NCBI GenBank assembly: GCA_963682025.1
Contig: OY821518.1
Location: 235,454,152 to 235,518,151, forward strand
From: Cordilura impudica
Lineage: Eukaryota; Arthropoda; Insecta; Diptera; Scathophagidae
Length of the DNA: 64,000 nt
Reading direction: 5' to 3'
The notes under the pieces were generated by a model that did no database searches, was not told the origin of the DNA, and saw only the letters and a program-made list of their open reading frames with translations. A program made the translations under genes and the position numbers. This document shows positions 45,066 through 55,438 of the stretch, piece by piece; the first letter of the stretch is position 1, and each line of letters starts with the position of its first letter.

Positions 45066-45258
45066 ATTATACCCTATACCACAATGTGGTCAGGGTAATT
45101 ATACCCTATACTACTATGTGGTCAGGGTATAATGACTGTGCTGATGATTGTAACTACCAAAAATATTTGACCTACACCCATCACCCTGAGTCGATTTAGT
45201 GATGTGCGTTCGTCCATATCGTATAGACGGTCTAGACCGAATATAATTTTCACACTTG
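45066..45258 (+). mobile_element. Family A internal-deletion derivative (~190 bp)
   Basis: Has a duplicated 5' start (ATTATACCCTATACCACAAT and ATTATACCCTATACTACTAT), then the 5' block, and ends with GACGGTCTAGACCGAATATA and CACACTTG. About 600 bp of the middle are missing. It is immediately followed by another copy. Confidence 0.65.
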
Positions 45259-45268
45259 TCTTTAAATA

Positions 45269-46070
45269 TTTTTATACCCTCTGTCACTATGTGGTCAGGG
45301 TATAATGACTTTTTGCTCATGTTTTTAACTACCAATAGTAGTTGACCTTAGACCCCCTAGACTCAGAATCACTTTCTTAGTCTATTTAGCGATGTCTTTC
45401 CTTCCTTCTGTCCGTCCGTCCGTCTGTGTGTCCATGTTAACCTTATAATCAAACTATAGATCGTAAATATATTTTAATTCAATTTGGTATATAAGCTTTT
45501 ATCAGCCATAGGACAAACGCTATTGAAATTGGTGAAAATCAGTGCATGTTCAGACCTAGGCCCCATACAAATGACCCCTATGAGATCGACTTAAATTGCC
45601 ATCAGATCCAAATTAACATATATCTCTTGGTCAAATTTGGTTTGTTTGTGTTTATTATAAAAATTAATCGGTAGTCTCACAATAAACACTATAGGAGATT
45701 TCTTACTCTTAAACCTCATATAAAGCTGCTTTCCCCATATAAAGCTGCTTCCACTTAAATCTATCAAAAAACAAATTTATTGCAGTGACTTTTCTCATAT
45801 TTGGTTTGTATATGTTTTTGCTAAAAATAAATGACTTTAATAAACTTGGTTAGGTTCGGTCCATTTTTCGACCTAATCCCAACGTAAGTATAGAATCCGA
45901 TATGAACTTTTCATTTCAACAGGCATTAATTCAAATTAATAACATCGCCACTCAAATTTGGTTTATGCTCATTTGCGATATCCAATTAGTTAAACCTGAG
46001 ACTTACGCTCTAAAAGCATGGTATAGGGTATCATATAGTCAGTCTACACCGAGTATAATTTTCTTATTTG
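45269..46070 (+). mobile_element. Family A element, copy 4, diverged
   Basis: From TTTATACCCTCTGTCACTAT with a GTCCGTCCGTCCGTCTGTGT tract (about 45410-45430) to ATAATTTTCTTATTTG. More diverged than the other full copies. Head-to-tail with the deletion derivative. Confidence 0.7.
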
Positions 46071-46914
46071 GAAAAAAATTGGATTTTTTTTAACCTGTGA
46101 AGCGCTTTCTTGTTTCCAAAATAAAGTGGACATGTATTGATTTAATAATTAAATTAAAATTCGCTTTCTGTCTTTTAAGAAATTGCATAAAAGTTAAAAT
46201 TTATCCCAAGCATATCTAACATATGTTAATTAATTGAAATAAGAAATCAGTGGATCAGAGAATTGGTACTTGTGCAAAAATAATTAAAATCGCTCCCAAA
46301 CTTAAATAACCCTCAGTCACGGGTCAGGTTAGTAATTATTTTTGTTTCACAAACACGCGTTTTTCACGAAAAAATCCATACACGAACAACAAAATTTTCA
46401 ACAAATTAAAATTGAGAGTAAAAAATCACGCGTTTAAACAATGAAATTCAATCAATACTTATTTTAAGTATATTATGTAGTAAAGTTACGTGAATCAATA
46501 TTTGCCATGCGTCCACCTCTAATAAAAAATTTACCGCTTTAACAGCAACAATAACGAGAATATCGGATATAAAGACTAAATTAGAAGCAAACAGATGTTA
46601 TTGTGGTTTATTTTGTTTAGAACATTTTTTGTTCTGAAGTTTATTCACAAACAGCTTTCTGTTAATTATCGCAATAAAACCGCATTTTTTTTAAATTTAA
46701 TTTTACTCAAGTAAGTGTACCATACGAACGTTAATGTTGTTTTTTTAATTTCTAAGGTAATGTGGAATATATTTACAATATTTATGTGTATAAAATATAC
46801 AGAAATATATTTTGGAATACCTGAAATTAAAGGTTGTCTTATAAATAATCTAACCCATAAAAACAAAGTTTTTATTAAAACACTTTCTTTCCTTGTGCAT
46901 ATGAGTTTTTAATC
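46071..46914. other. AT-rich stretch, nothing recognised
   Basis: No supported gene or repeat. Confidence 0.4.
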
Positions 46915-47535
46915 TCTCCGTGACTGTGCATGACTGTGTGTGACTATCTTAAAATTAATCTTTGGCCTCAACAAGTCTATGGACAAAATTTCAAATCCGT
47001 GACTGTGCGTGACTATGGGTGACTGTGTGCGTGACTATGTCAAAGTTAATCTTTTTTCACAGCAAGTCTATAGACCAAGTTTCAGATCGATCGGATAAGG
47101 GGAAATGGATTTTAAATCACTCCGTGACTGTGCGTGACTGTGCGTGACTATGTCGAAGTTGATCTTTCTTTACAGCAAGTATATCGCCCAAGTTTCAGAT
47201 CGATTGGATGAGGGTAAATGACATTTAGATCACTCCGTGACTGTGCGTGACCATGCGTGACTGTGCGTGACTAAGTCAAAGTTAATCTTTTTCACAGCAA
47301 GCGTATGGACCAAGTTTCAGATCGATCTTCTGCGTGACTAAGTCAAAGTTAATCTTTTTTCACAGCAAGTGTATGTACCAAGTTTCAGATCGATCGGATG
47401 AGGGGAAATGACATTGAGATCACTCCGTGACTGAGTGTGACTACCCCAAAATTAATCTGTAGTCACAACAAGACTATGGGACAAGTTTCGGATCAATTGG
47501 ATAAGGGGGAATGAGGTTGCCCCACGACAGACAGA
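46915..47535 (+). repeat. Tandem repeat array, ~100-bp units with GTGACTGTGC core
   Basis: Six diverged units of about 80-125 bp. Each starts CTCCGTGACTGTGCGTGACT (starts near 46915, 46998, 47123, 47236 and 47424, plus a shorter unit near 47331), continues AAAGTTAATCTTTTTCACAG and ends CAGATCGATCGGATGAGGGG. Inside each unit TGCGTGACTG is itself repeated two to four times. It ends in a GACAGACAGAGAG stretch. No coding capacity. Confidence 0.8.
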
Positions 47536-47583
47536 GAGATTGATTTAAAAGAAAGAGTTTAAAAAAACTTTTGTAAAACTAAA

Positions 47584-48389
47584 CAAGTAAGAAAATTATA
47601 GTCGGTCTAGACCGACCATACGATACCCTATACCATGCGTTTAGAGACCCTATCTCTTAGGCCCAACTAATTGGATATAGAAAATAAGCATAAACCAAAT
47701 TTGAGTGGCATTTTTATTATTTTTTTTTTGGCTGCAGATATGAAAAAGTTCATATCAGATGCTATATCTATATGGGGACTAGGTCCAAAAATGGACCGAC
47801 CCTGACCATGGTTGGCAAAGTCTCTTGTATTTTGCAAAAATATATACAAACAAAATTTGAGATGAATCAGTGCAATATTTTTGTTTTTTTTTTTTTATAG
47901 ATTTAAGTGAAGATCGGGAAGCATCTCTATATGGAGCCTATGACTAAGAGTTGTCCCATAGGGATCGTTTTTGGACTACTTATTAATGGATGTAATAAAC
48001 ACATGCAAACCCAATTTGACTAAGATCTATATGATAATTTGGATCTTATGTCAGTTTATGTCGATTTCATAGCGGTCATTTGTATGGAGACTAGGTCTGA
48101 ACATGGACCGATTTTCACCATTTTAATAGCGTTCATCTCATGGCCGACGAAAGTTTATGTACCAAATTTCGTCAAAATATATTCATATTTGCGACCTGCA
48201 GTTTGATTACAAGGTTTACATGGACACACAGACGGACGGACGGACGGACGGACATCGTTAAATCGACTAAGAAAGTGGTTCTGATTTGATAGGTATAATA
48301 AAAGATGGGTCTAGGTCAAATATTTTTGGTAGTTACAAACAGCAGCACAAAGTCATTATACCCCAACCACATAGTGGTATAGGGTATAA
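47584..48389 (-). mobile_element. Family A element, full copy 5
   Basis: From CAAGTAAGAAAATTATAGTC with the intact palindrome GTCGGTCTAGACCGAC to GGTATAGGGTATAAA, with four GGAC units near 48232-48252. Among the best-preserved copies. Confidence 0.8.
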
Positions 48390-48787
48390 ATACAAAAATA
48401 TTAACTTGAAATGAGTTGATTTATTTATACCAATGTGCTCAAAAACACCAAAAACTATTTAACTTTGATGGAACACTGTATGAGTAAAAATAATGTGAGC
48501 AATTCAGAAATATAGTTTTAAACGATAGTGTTGTAAAATTTTAACTACTAAAATCGATTATTTTTATAAAAGTTGAATTTTTAATTAACCACCAGTTTTG
48601 GTGCAATGGAACCTAATGAGCTATCAGCTAAACAATAAAATACGTTGTTTTTTGGAGTTAAAAGCTAATTAAAATAAAAATATTATTATTATCATATCAA
48701 AGATACAAACTTATTGCTTTTATTGAATTCATATCAAATACACTAGGCACTATATACAAACATTAAATTTGAATACGATTGATAACC

Positions 48788-48893
48788 TTTTTTATACCCT
48801 ACATCGCTAATATGGTGAGGCTATAATGAGTTTGTTCTACACCCACCATTTAGCGATGTCCATCCGTCTGTCTGTTTGCCTGTCTGTCTTTTT
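48788..48893 (+). repeat. Family A 5' fragment, interrupted in its GTCY tract
   Basis: TTTTATACCCTACATCGCTA through TTTAGCGATGTCCATCCGTC and a CTGTCTGTTTGCCTGTCTGT tract, then joined to an R1-like fragment. Its 3' part was not found beyond the insertion. Confidence 0.6.
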
Positions 48894-49565
48894 TTTTTGG
48901 TCCGGGCTGTGGAAATCTTGCATAAGATCCGCCAGCACTCCATATCGGTAAGAATCCGACATACCCCGGCAACACCAGTTGCCTTTTTGCAGGCATAGTC
49001 CATATGCCGATGAGATTATTTCACTACTGCCGACTTGAATTTCTAGGCTTTCTTTCCTACTTATAAGTAAAGTTTCGGTCTTTTGTTCCGCCAGGTCCAG
49101 ATTTATTGACTCCACTCAAATTGGACTTCTTCTAGATGTCTCGCTTGTATTACTACTGCAATGTCATCTGCAAAACCAACAATTGTCGCTTTCTCCGTTA
49201 CTTTTATGCCGAACACCAATTCACACATGATAAGTGTCCTAGAACCGTGCTTTGTAGATACGATATGTTTCCATACCACTGAGTTGAAAGCGCGTTTTAT
49301 ATCCAAAGTAATAATGGCACAATATTTCCTGATAATGTATTTGCCTTGAATTGCCCTCCTGGTTATACTCATCATAAAGTTGATCGCATCGATTGTAGAT
49401 TTTGCCTTCCGGAAACCATACTGTCTTTGCGATATACTTCCAACTTCTTCGACGGTGATTAGCAATCTATTATATATAATCCTTTACAGACACTTGCCTA
49501 TTTTATTCAAGAGGCACACGACTGAGGATCTCCTAGTGTTTTACCCGGCTTTGGGATCAGGATAA
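48884..49565 (-). pseudogene. R1-like non-LTR reverse transcriptase fragment
   Basis: On the - strand: SISQRQYGFRKAKSTIDAIN and ITLDIKRAFNSVVWKHI (about 49440-49270), then a gap. ATIVGFADDIAVVIQARHLE follows (about 49190-49130), then LDLAEQKTETLLIS and, in another frame, DYACKKATGVAGVCRILTD. The FADD box is kept, but the segment between the second and third RT blocks is partly deleted and frames change. The + strand T10 run at 48889-48898 looks like a short poly-A end inserted in the GTCY tract of a family A copy. Confidence 0.7.
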
Positions 49566-49639
49566 GTTTTTGTTTAGAAAACCATAATTTAGTTGTGATA
49601 ATTCAGCACCCTAACAGCTGATTTCGGGTGATACAACGT

Positions 49640-50100
49640 TGAAAGAGCGTTTCAATAGCTCTGTTCGTTTACCACGGTGCGCCTTAACTAAAATTAAATA
49701 AAAAGGTCTTACACCTAGAAAATTAGTAGAGATTCTGAATTTACAATGTTCATAGATGAGAAAAATCAAAAAACTAAAATAATCTGTGGAGAGATTTTTA
49801 AATAAATCCACTTTGAACATTTTTGCGCATTGCAATCAGAAACCGATAGAGAAGAACGTAAATTTTATCCACCAGGCATCGAAAAAACTACTCGAAATTA
49901 TCGCAAATAGTTAAAAAAATGTGCGCGAGAAAAATATCGAAAAAATCTTAAAAAGCTTAGAAAAAATTATCACAATAAAAATCTGACAAACTTCAGATAA
50001 ATTACAAAAAAACCCGTAGAGTTTTGAAAAATTTAAAACTGTTGTTAACTGTTGTTAAAACACGTTTAACCCTGTTAAAACGTGTCTTAGAATTGTTCAG
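49640..50100 (-). repeat. Inverted copy of the BEL leader and of its target repeat
   Basis: On the - strand 50060-49840 matches 53610-53855, the end of the LTR plus leader of the BEL element: AACAACAGTTTT, AACTCTACGG, TTTGTCAGATTTTTATTGTG and GATGCCTGGTGGATA. Continuing on the - strand, 49838-49665 matches the two flanks of the BEL insertion: GCGCAAAAATGTTCAAAGTG (as 53420-53440), then CTCTCCACAGATTATTTTAG (as 63249-63268) and onward to AAGGCGCACCG. It thus shows the empty target site joined to a BEL-like leader. Confidence 0.7.
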
Positions 50101-50117
50101 TGAATGATGTCGTCTAA

Positions 50118-50741
50118 GGCCGAGGCCACGCAATGAGCGGCAAAGCGGCAGAGCGGTGAGCGGCAGAGCGGCGAGTTTGAGCGGCAAGTGGCTTATTACT
50201 GAGCGTCATTTCTGAGCGGTTAGTTGTCAAAATGCCGTTGTCAATGTTATTATTTATTATTTATATATATAAAAAGTTTTTATAATAAAAGCAAAATATT
50301 TTCAATATTTAATGATTTTTAATTATGTATGACTACATTTCAACCTTTTTAACTTTTTATCGATTGAAAAACAACACAAAAATGGTTGTCGTTAAGATAA
50401 CAACAGTTGACTTTAAAAATAGCGAATATCGTTTAAAAATTTTTCTGAATACCAAAATCGATAATTTTGTTGTTTTCTTTTCCTAACGATTCGATTATCG
50501 TTAAAAAGAAGTTACTGAATCGCGCTACAGATTGACAAAACAAAGAAAAGCCATTTTTATTCTTTGCCGCTCAGAAAACAACTAAAAATTAGAACAAGTT
50601 CTATTCCTGTGCGGCGCCGCTTAGACGCTCAGAAATGCCGCTCATTGTGTGGCCACTTCAGTAGAATTTCATATGTTTTAATTTTTTTCCGCTCATCGTT
50701 CTGCCGCTCGCCGCTTTGCCGCTCATTGCGTGGCTTCGGCC
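50118..50741. mobile_element. PIF/Harbinger-type MITE (624 bp), TAA target duplication
   Basis: The left end reads GGCCGAGGCCACGCAATGAG and the reverse-complemented right end GGCCGAAGCCACGCAATGAG; both continue with CGGCAAAGCGGC. TAA flanks both sides (50115-50117, 50742-50744). Both arms contain repeated GAGCGGCA units. An internal partial copy of the end lies at 50630-50665. The AT-rich core is shared with 2790-3065. No transposase. Confidence 0.8.
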
Positions 50742-50805
50742 TAAGGCTTTGACTCACGTTCAAAATCGGGAAAAAGTATGTTCCCTGTGTTTTCGAAAAC
50801 AAAAA

Positions 50806-51605
50806 CAAGTGAGACAATTATAGTCGGTATAGACCGACTATACGATACCCTATACCATGCTTTTAGAGACCCTATCTCTCAGGCCCAACTAACTGGATAT
50901 AGAAAATAAGCATAAACCAAATTTGAGGGGGATTTTTCATTAATATTTTTTTGGCTGCAGATATGAAAAAGTTCATATCGGATGCTATATCTATGTGGGG
51001 ACTAGGCCCAAAAATGGACCGATCTTGACCATGTTTGGTAAAGTCTCTTCTATTTTGCAAAAATATATACAAACAAAATTTGAGAAGAATCAGTGCAATA
51101 TTTTTGTTTTTTGATAGATTTAAGTGAAGATCGGGAAGCAGCTCTATGTGGGGCCTATGGCTAAGAGTTGTCCCATAGTGATCATTTTTGGACTACTGAT
51201 TAATGGATGTAATAAACACATACAAACCCAATTTGACTAAGATTTATATGATAATTTGGATCTTGTGGCAATTTAAGTCGATTTCATAGGGGTCATATGT
51301 ATGGGGGCTAGGTCTGAACATGGACCGATTCTCACCAATGGCCGTTCATCCTATGGCCGATAAAAGCTTATATACCAAATTTCATCAAAATATATTCATA
51401 TTTGCGACCTGCAGTTTGATTACAAGCTTTACATGGATACAAAGTCGGACGGACGGACGGACGGACGGACATCGTTAAATCGAATCAGATAGTGATTCTG
51501 ATTCGATCGGTATAATAAAAGATGGGTCTAGGTCAAATATTTTTGGTAGTTACAAACAGCAGCACAAAGTCATTATACCCAAACCACATAGTGGTATAGG
51601 GTATA
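50806..51605 (-). mobile_element. Family A element, full copy 6
   Basis: From CAAGTGAGACAATTATAGTC with the GGTATAGACC palindrome to GGTATAGGGTATAA, with five GGAC-type units near 51446-51470. It abuts the start of the transposon-like pseudogene. Confidence 0.8.
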
Positions 51606-51609
51606 ACAA

Positions 51610-52975
51610 ATGTATATTATAGAGAATCAGTTAAAAATTGACATGAAAAATCACGTTGACAACTATGATGACGAGCGCAGATTGCCGCCTGCTATGTGTT
51701 GTACGTGCAGAAGAAAGGTATTTCAAGCGAAGACTGAAAAAAAGAAATTAGCATCTCCAGATTTGTCTATTTTTAAGCATGTGCAGGCTGTGAAATTGCA
51801 CGCGAAATACCCGCTAAAATTTGTGGCAAAGTTGCAAAAAAAAAGTTCCAGGTAAGTTTTCAAAGTAAAAAATGTATATTTTTTGTTAGTTTGTTCCTTA
51901 AATTTCAGATTTTATTGTTTTATTTATTATTTTAGGCAAGTCTAAACAACTGTCTGCGACAAAATGGTGCGACGTGTGCTTCAGTTGAGTGCAGCGGTAA
52001 GCGTGCTAAGTATGATGAAGGGATAGCAGCAAGGAAATTTAAGGATTCTGGAGTTAAATGACTATTTATTCTAGCAGCCGTTCCAAGTGCACAAGAAAAT
52101 TATAAGAATTTAGATCAACTCTTTTCAACGTTGAATATAAGTCCTTTCCACGGCACAATTGCGACCGATTTGAAGCTAGCAAATATCTTGGCAGATATTA
52201 TGTCGCACAGTAGTGTATACCCGTGCACTAATTGTTATGCCAAGATAGATGAGCTAAGCAGCTGTGGCGAATTAAGATCCACCGAAAATGTTTCATCGTA
52301 TTATACAAAATGGCTGATTGAAGGAAAAGGTTAAAAAAACAAAGCGAAAGATTATTTCAACTGCATTCATCCACCGCTAATTACAACTGTTGGAGGCAAA
52401 ACATTCCTAGACATTATTCCACCGCCAGAATTACACCTTATGCTTGGAGTTGTTAACACTGTTTTCACGCATATGTTGAAAGAGTGTGAAAATGAGTCGC
52501 TGTCATGGGCAAAAGCTTGTCACGTTCAGCGTGAAATCAGACGAGGATGTGCTGGGTTTAAAGGAAATGCATGGAAAACACTTTTGGATAAAGTAGACCT
52601 TCCGCGCCAGTTTGAAAATCTAGCAATACCTAAGTATGTTAAAGTATTTGACGACTTCAAAAAAGTAGTTTCTGCATGCTTCGGAAATAATCTTGACTAA
52701 AATTACAAAGCATGTATAGAAGTTTTCAAAAAGAGCTACATGGACTTAGGTGTCAGCGTAACACCAAAGGTTCATGCAGTTCTTTTTTTACATAGAACAG
52801 TTCTGTGAAAAAACGTTGAAGGATTAGCATTTTTTGGGGAGAAGACGATGTAGTCCGTATATTTTGATTTCTTAAAGTCTTCCTGGGAAATGAATAAGTT
52901 TGCTGCGAATCACCCGGATTATCCTAAACACCTTTTGAGCGCTGTTTGTAGATATAATGCTTCACATGTTTAAAT
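51610..52975 (+). pseudogene. Transposon-like protein of unknown family, with a short intron
   Basis: Exon 1 (51610-51851) has a CCTCRRK-type cysteine cluster and a basic tail. GTAAGT at 51852 and a ...TTTTAGGCAAG acceptor at 51940 define an 89-bp intron that keeps the frame (next residues LNNCLRQNG). Later pieces are LAAVPSAQENYKNLDQLF (about 52075-52125), GTIATDLKLANILADIMSHS (about 52150-52210), PCTNCYAK, ELHLMLGVVNTVFTHMLKE (about 52430-52485) and SVTPKVHAV (about 52757). Near the end, HPDYPKHLLSAVCRYNASH is visible. At least three stops and two frame breaks occur. I have seen similar proteins among uncharacterised repeat-encoded proteins of invertebrates, but cannot name the family or assign catalytic residues with confidence. 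Terminal repeats were not found. Confidence 0.55.
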
Positions 52976-53103
52976 TGATGTAATTATAATAAAATTATGT
53001 TACATTTTTATATTTTATTAGTATTAAAATGTTGAAATAATAAAAGTTTAATAGAATTACCACTTAAAAATTATTATTATGTCATTTTTTCCTTTCTATT
53101 CAT

Positions 53104-53380
53104 ATGACTGGTTTTCACTTAGTCATATAAGCTGACAACAAACAATTGCCTCAACTGACATCTCTTAATTTTCTATTCATTACATATTCATTACATCTTA
53201 TAAATGAACAAAAAATCTGGCTGTCAAACATAAACAAATTGCCAACATGCTGGCAATTTCATTTCAGATGTCAAATGTTGCCTGGGGTTGTAAATGACAA
53301 GACATTAAAACCCGTTTTCATACAACTGATAATAATTGACAATAATTGCCATTGAAAATTACATAATGAAAACCGGCAAT
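53104..53380. mobile_element. Possible MITE with GGTTTTCA ends
   Basis: CTGGTTTTCACT at 53108-53119 pairs with AATGAAAACCGG at 53365-53376 (10 of 12). An internal CCGTTTTCATACAACTGAT resembles the left arm. Target duplication unclear. Confidence 0.35.
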
Positions 53381-53459
53381 ATAAAACAATGCCATATTTT
53401 CCAAAATATCGTACTTCGTGCGCAAAAATGTTCAAAGTGGATTTATTTAAAAATCTCTC

Positions 53460-53620
53460 TGTTCTGGTTTCAGCAGTATGATTTATATACTTTACCAAAA
53501 ACACCGTAGAATTTAAACAAAATGAAACAATAGTTTTCATAGATTTATTAATATTTGTCATATAATTTTCTGTATAACGTTTTCATTATTCTTTTAAAAT
53601 AAACGATGAAAGCAACAACA
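53460..53620 (+). repeat. BEL 5' LTR
   Basis: TGTTCTGGTTTCAGCAG to GAAAGCAACAACA. It differs from the 3' LTR by a few substitutions and one indel. No primer-binding site (TGG...) follows directly; the next bases are GTTTTCAATTTTT. Confidence 0.85.
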
Positions 53621-53764
53621 GTTTTCAATTTTTAAAAAACTCTACGGTTTTTTTTTTGTAATTTTTCTGAACTTTGTCAGATTTTTATTGTGATAATTTT
53701 ATCTGAGCTTTGTCAGATTTTGCGATATTTTGCTCGCGCACATTTTTTTTTTTTTTTTAACTAA

Positions 53765-54946
53765 ATGCGCAAATTTCGAGTAGTGGATGCCTGGTGGATA
53801 CAATTTACGTTCTTCTCAATCGGTTCCCTTCAATGCAATGCTTCATCTGAAGTTATTTCACCAATTCGTATTGATTATGATGAAGAATTAAACACCACAA
53901 TGATGGAAACAGAACCTTCAATTCGGAATCAATTGTCTGATGTCATTGACAATTTGCAGAAATGAACAAGGGTTGTTATTGAAAGTCGGGCTGAAATCGA
54001 TTCCTTAAAGCAGAAAATTCAAGTTTCCTCCAGAACTAACTTAAATGAAGAAAGGAGAAGTGAAATGCCTGAAACAAATGTTTTGTCGTTTGTACCTAAT
54101 ACCGTTGTTTCTGATGAAGAGCCACGTGCTCCAACTGATTTCTCGAGTCATAATATGCTTGCTTCTTTATATAAACTATATGATTTGCCAGCGTTCTCCG
54201 GCAATGCTGATGAGTGGCCATTGTTTATAGCCAATTTTAAGGACACAACTAATGTCTTCAAATACAATAGTCGTCAGAATCTTAATGCCTTTCTGGACCA
54301 GCTAAAGAAGCTGTCTCATCTATGTTAGTATATCCGAACGATGTCGCAAAGGTCATAGAAGAATTGGAGTTTAGATTTGGTCGTCCTGATATTCTCTTTC
54401 ATTTTCAAATTCAAAAGGTTCAACAATTTCCGGTTATTACTCATAGAAAAATGACCAAATAATTGTATTTTCAACAATAATATCACGTTATTGGAAGAGG
54501 TGGTTTCAAAACTTCCGTTAGATCAACAGTTTGAATGGGCGAAAGCTACTTGTGCTATAAAACCATTTCCCACAATTGTAGAATTTTCAAAATGTTTTGG
54601 TGATTTGGCAAAAGTAATAAGTTTGATGCCAAATATATCTCAACAAATTCTGCCTATCAAACAAATGTTGGTTATGGATAACAAGAAGTCAAAGTTAAAG
54701 TGTGATATTTGCAATGAAGAACATTTAATATTTAATTGCAAATCATTTGCTGAAATGTCTGTAACTTCACGTTGTGAAAAAGTTAAACAGCTAAAATTTT
54801 GTTTTTGTTGCCTCCATAAAGGTCATGGTTCTAAAGGCTGCCGTTATAAGAAAGTATGTGGTATATATAACTGTAAAATACATCACCACAGATCGCTACA
54901 TGAAGAAAAAGCAGTAGAAGCAGAGAATCCTTCAAACAGTTACTAA
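53765..54946 (+). pseudogene. BEL Gag, broken
   Basis: Pieces in order: PSIRNQLSDVIDNLQK (to 53965, then a stop), and SLYKLYDLPAFSGNADEWPL (about 54165-54225, the BEL Gag core LPxFxGxxxEWPxF). NSRQNLNAFLDQLKK follows, then the EELEFRFGRPDILF region (about 54358-54400). The last open part (54491-54946) ends in two zinc-binding clusters, CDICNEEH and CFCCLHKGHGSKGC. The capsid builds the particle and the knuckles bind RNA. At least three breaks are visible. The N-terminal open frame starting at 53765 is partly leader. Confidence 0.75.
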
Positions 54947-55135
54947 ATTGCTAAATTTCAACAATTTCAGGCAAGGAAGCTTTTTAAAATATTACCTGTG
55001 AAATTATCTGGCCCTTCTGGTTTTCTTAAAGCATTTGCAATGTTTGACGAAGGATCTTCCATTTCGCTTATTGAAGAAAACACCGCTCGTCTTTTGGGAT
55101 TGAAAGGAAAGTCATCAGATTTAAATATCCAATGG
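54947..55135 (+). pseudogene. BEL Pol start and protease, interrupted by Jockey
   Basis: FKILPVKLSGPSGFLKAFAM followed by FDEGSSISLIEENTARLLGL, the BEL-type aspartic protease with D-E-G-S instead of the retroviral D-T/S-G. The reading stops at LNIQW, where the Jockey element entered; the protein continues at 59437. Confidence 0.75.
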
Positions 55136-55438
55136 TTTTTTTTTTCAATTATATAATCTTCCTTTATTTACACATTTTAACAAATTTGATATTTACATAT
55201 GAGATCTTATCTTTACATATAGATATTGCAACAAATAATACATAGGATCTAAAGATATTAAATAGTTTTTATTTTATTTTTTAATGATTTTTAAAGGAAA
55301 ATGGGAGGAAAAAACCTTTATATGATTTAATATATTCAAATACTATCTGAAAATGTTTATATGCTTATAGGAGGTTTATTAGTAATAATAGACCTCTATC
55401 AGCATATAATTTTCAATTTGGTGATTTCTTTTTTAATT

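Noticed and set aside
46915..47535. Possible CRISPR-like array
   Set aside because: The units are contiguous diverged tandem repeats with no unique spacers, in a eukaryotic setting.
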